DNA from: an uncultured Nesterenkonia sp.
GTDB lineage: Bacteria; Actinomycetota; Actinomycetes; Actinomycetales; Micrococcaceae
Direction of reading: 5' to 3'
Length of the DNA: 56,375 nucleotides
NCBI GenBank assembly: GCA_946222885.1
Contig: CAMIAK010000013.1
Coordinates: 1-56,375 of the forward strand
Part shown: piece after piece, positions 55,864-56,375 of the stretch
Numbering within the stretch: the first letter of the stretch is position 1
How the letters are laid out: every line of letters begins with the position of its first letter
Program-made: the position numbers and the translations under genes
Notes under the pieces: generated by a model
What the model saw: the letters and a program-made list of their open reading frames with translations, nothing else
Databases searched by the model: none
What the model was told of the DNA's origin: nothing

Positions 55864-56375
55864 TCAGATCCCCTGATAGCGGCGGCCGAGCTGGGCGAAG
55901 GTCCAGCCGGCGTCCTCCCAGTCGGCAGCCGGCAGCACGTTGCGGGCATCGATGAACCGCTTGCCCGCCACCAGGCCGTCCAGATCTGCGGGGGTCAGGG
56001 CCTTGAACTCGTTCCACTCCGTGGTGAGCACCACCAGGTCCGCGTCCTGGGCCGCCTCCTTCAGAGAGTCCACATACCCCAGCCGCGGGAACCGCTTGGC
56101 GGCGTTGGCGTTGCCCTCGGGGTCATAGACGTCGACCTCCGCGCCCGCGGTGAACAGCCGGTTGGCCACGTCCAGACCGGGGGAGTCGCGCACATCGTCG
56201 GAGAGCGGCTTGAAGGTCACGCCCAGCACCGCGATGCGCTTGCCGGTGAGGTCCCCGAGGATCTGCTCGGCCAGGGTGACCACCCGGTCGCGGCGGCGCA
56301 GGTTGATCTTGTCCATCTCGTCGAGGAAGGTCATGGTGTGGTCCAGGCCCAGCTCGCTGACGCGGGTCTGCAGGG
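55864..56375 (-). CDS. ugd: UDP-glucose 6-dehydrogenase, C-terminal part (partial)
   Basis: The gene runs off the right edge of the window; 170 C-terminal codons are present. The frame is open to base 56373, so the internal ATG at 56334 is not the start. GKRIAVLGVTFKPLSDDVRD followed by SPGLDVANRL is the signature of the C-terminal UDP-sugar dehydrogenase domain. GAEVDVYDPEGN, LVVLTTEWNEFKAL and KRFIDARNVL follow. The enzyme oxidises UDP-glucose to UDP-glucuronate for cell-surface polysaccharides. It is convergent with thiL, whose stop is 24 bp away; no clear terminator is visible in that gap. Confidence 0.92.
   Translation of the reverse strand, partial: LQTRVSELGLDHTMTFLDEMDKINLRRRDRVVTLAEQILGDLTGKRIAVLGVTFKPLSDDVRDSPGLDVANRLFTAGAEVDVYDPEGNANAAKRFPRLGYVDSLKEAAQDADLVVLTTEWNEFKALTPADLDGLVAGKRFIDARNVLPAADWEDAGWTFAQLGRRYQGI

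Noticed and set aside
1..56375. CRISPR array, prophage, insertion sequence or defence island
   Set aside because: No regularly spaced repeats, integrase, transposase, terminal inverted repeats or phage structural genes were found. The HNH and PD-(D/E)XK proteins stand alone.

Overview
The window is a 56 kb piece of a GC-rich actinobacterial chromosome. Gene order and protein types (yggT-divIVA-lspA-rluD-dnaE; a long Wag31-like DivIVA; tryptophan-associated membrane protein plus a small HGxxPAAW-type membrane protein between trpE and trpC; PdtaR-type ANTAR regulator beside pyk; DUF222-HNH protein) fit the Micrococcales, most likely Micrococcaceae and perhaps Nesterenkonia. The genus is an inference from sequence alone. 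I see no insertion sequence, prophage, CRISPR array, rRNA operon or replication origin. Most of the window is dense core metabolism with 1-4 bp overlaps between genes.

Layout. 1-6.9 kb: end of yggT, then divIVA, lspA, rluD, dnaE and nrdR, running rightward. 7.0-11.9 kb: a leftward block rpe, rsmB, fmt, def and a PD-(D/E)XK-like nuclease. 11.9-14.0 kb: tRNA-Gly, tRNA-Cys and tRNA-Val, a frameshifted LAxTG-type wall-anchored protein on the minus strand, and a second identical tRNA-Gly. 14.0-18.6 kb: an FMN riboswitch followed by ribM, ribD, a fused riboflavin synthase/DHBP synthase/GTP cyclohydrolase II, and ribH. 18.7-29.3 kb: hisE-G-F-I running directly into trpE, two membrane proteins, trpC-B-A, an NSS transporter with its 34-residue MetS-like subunit, and lgt. 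29.4-37.2 kb: gltB-gltD and pyk. 37.2-38.0 kb: tRNA-Leu and pdtaR. 38.0-48.9 kb: a branched-chain amino acid and serine block (ilvD; leader peptide with attenuator; ilvB-N-C; serA; metG; leuB-ilvE). 48.9-51.8 kb: a FAH-family enzyme, gltX, and the tRNA-Gln and two tRNA-Glu genes that GluRS probably charges. 51.8-56.4 kb: a WYL regulator divergent from a VOC protein, a DUF222-HNH protein, thiL and the end of ugd.

How it works together. Glutamate synthase supplies nitrogen for transamination by IlvE and others. IlvBNC-IlvD-LeuB-IlvE make Val, Ile and Leu. Trp and His steps share one run of overlapping genes, with the missing steps (trpG, trpD, trpF, hisA-D, hisH) presumably elsewhere. Riboflavin synthesis and uptake answer to one FMN switch. 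Regulation visible in the DNA includes the FMN riboswitch, a Val/Leu/Ile leader-peptide attenuator before ilvB, a palindrome overlapping the ilv -35 box, inverted repeats between the WYL regulator and the VOC gene, and a recurrent TANNNT box 6-7 nt before start codons that suggests leaderless mRNAs.

I did not find a clearly new multi-gene system. The most rewarding items are the three-enzyme riboflavin fusion, the ilv attenuator, the frameshifted wall protein, the transporter coupled to trpA, and the leaderless-promoter cohort.
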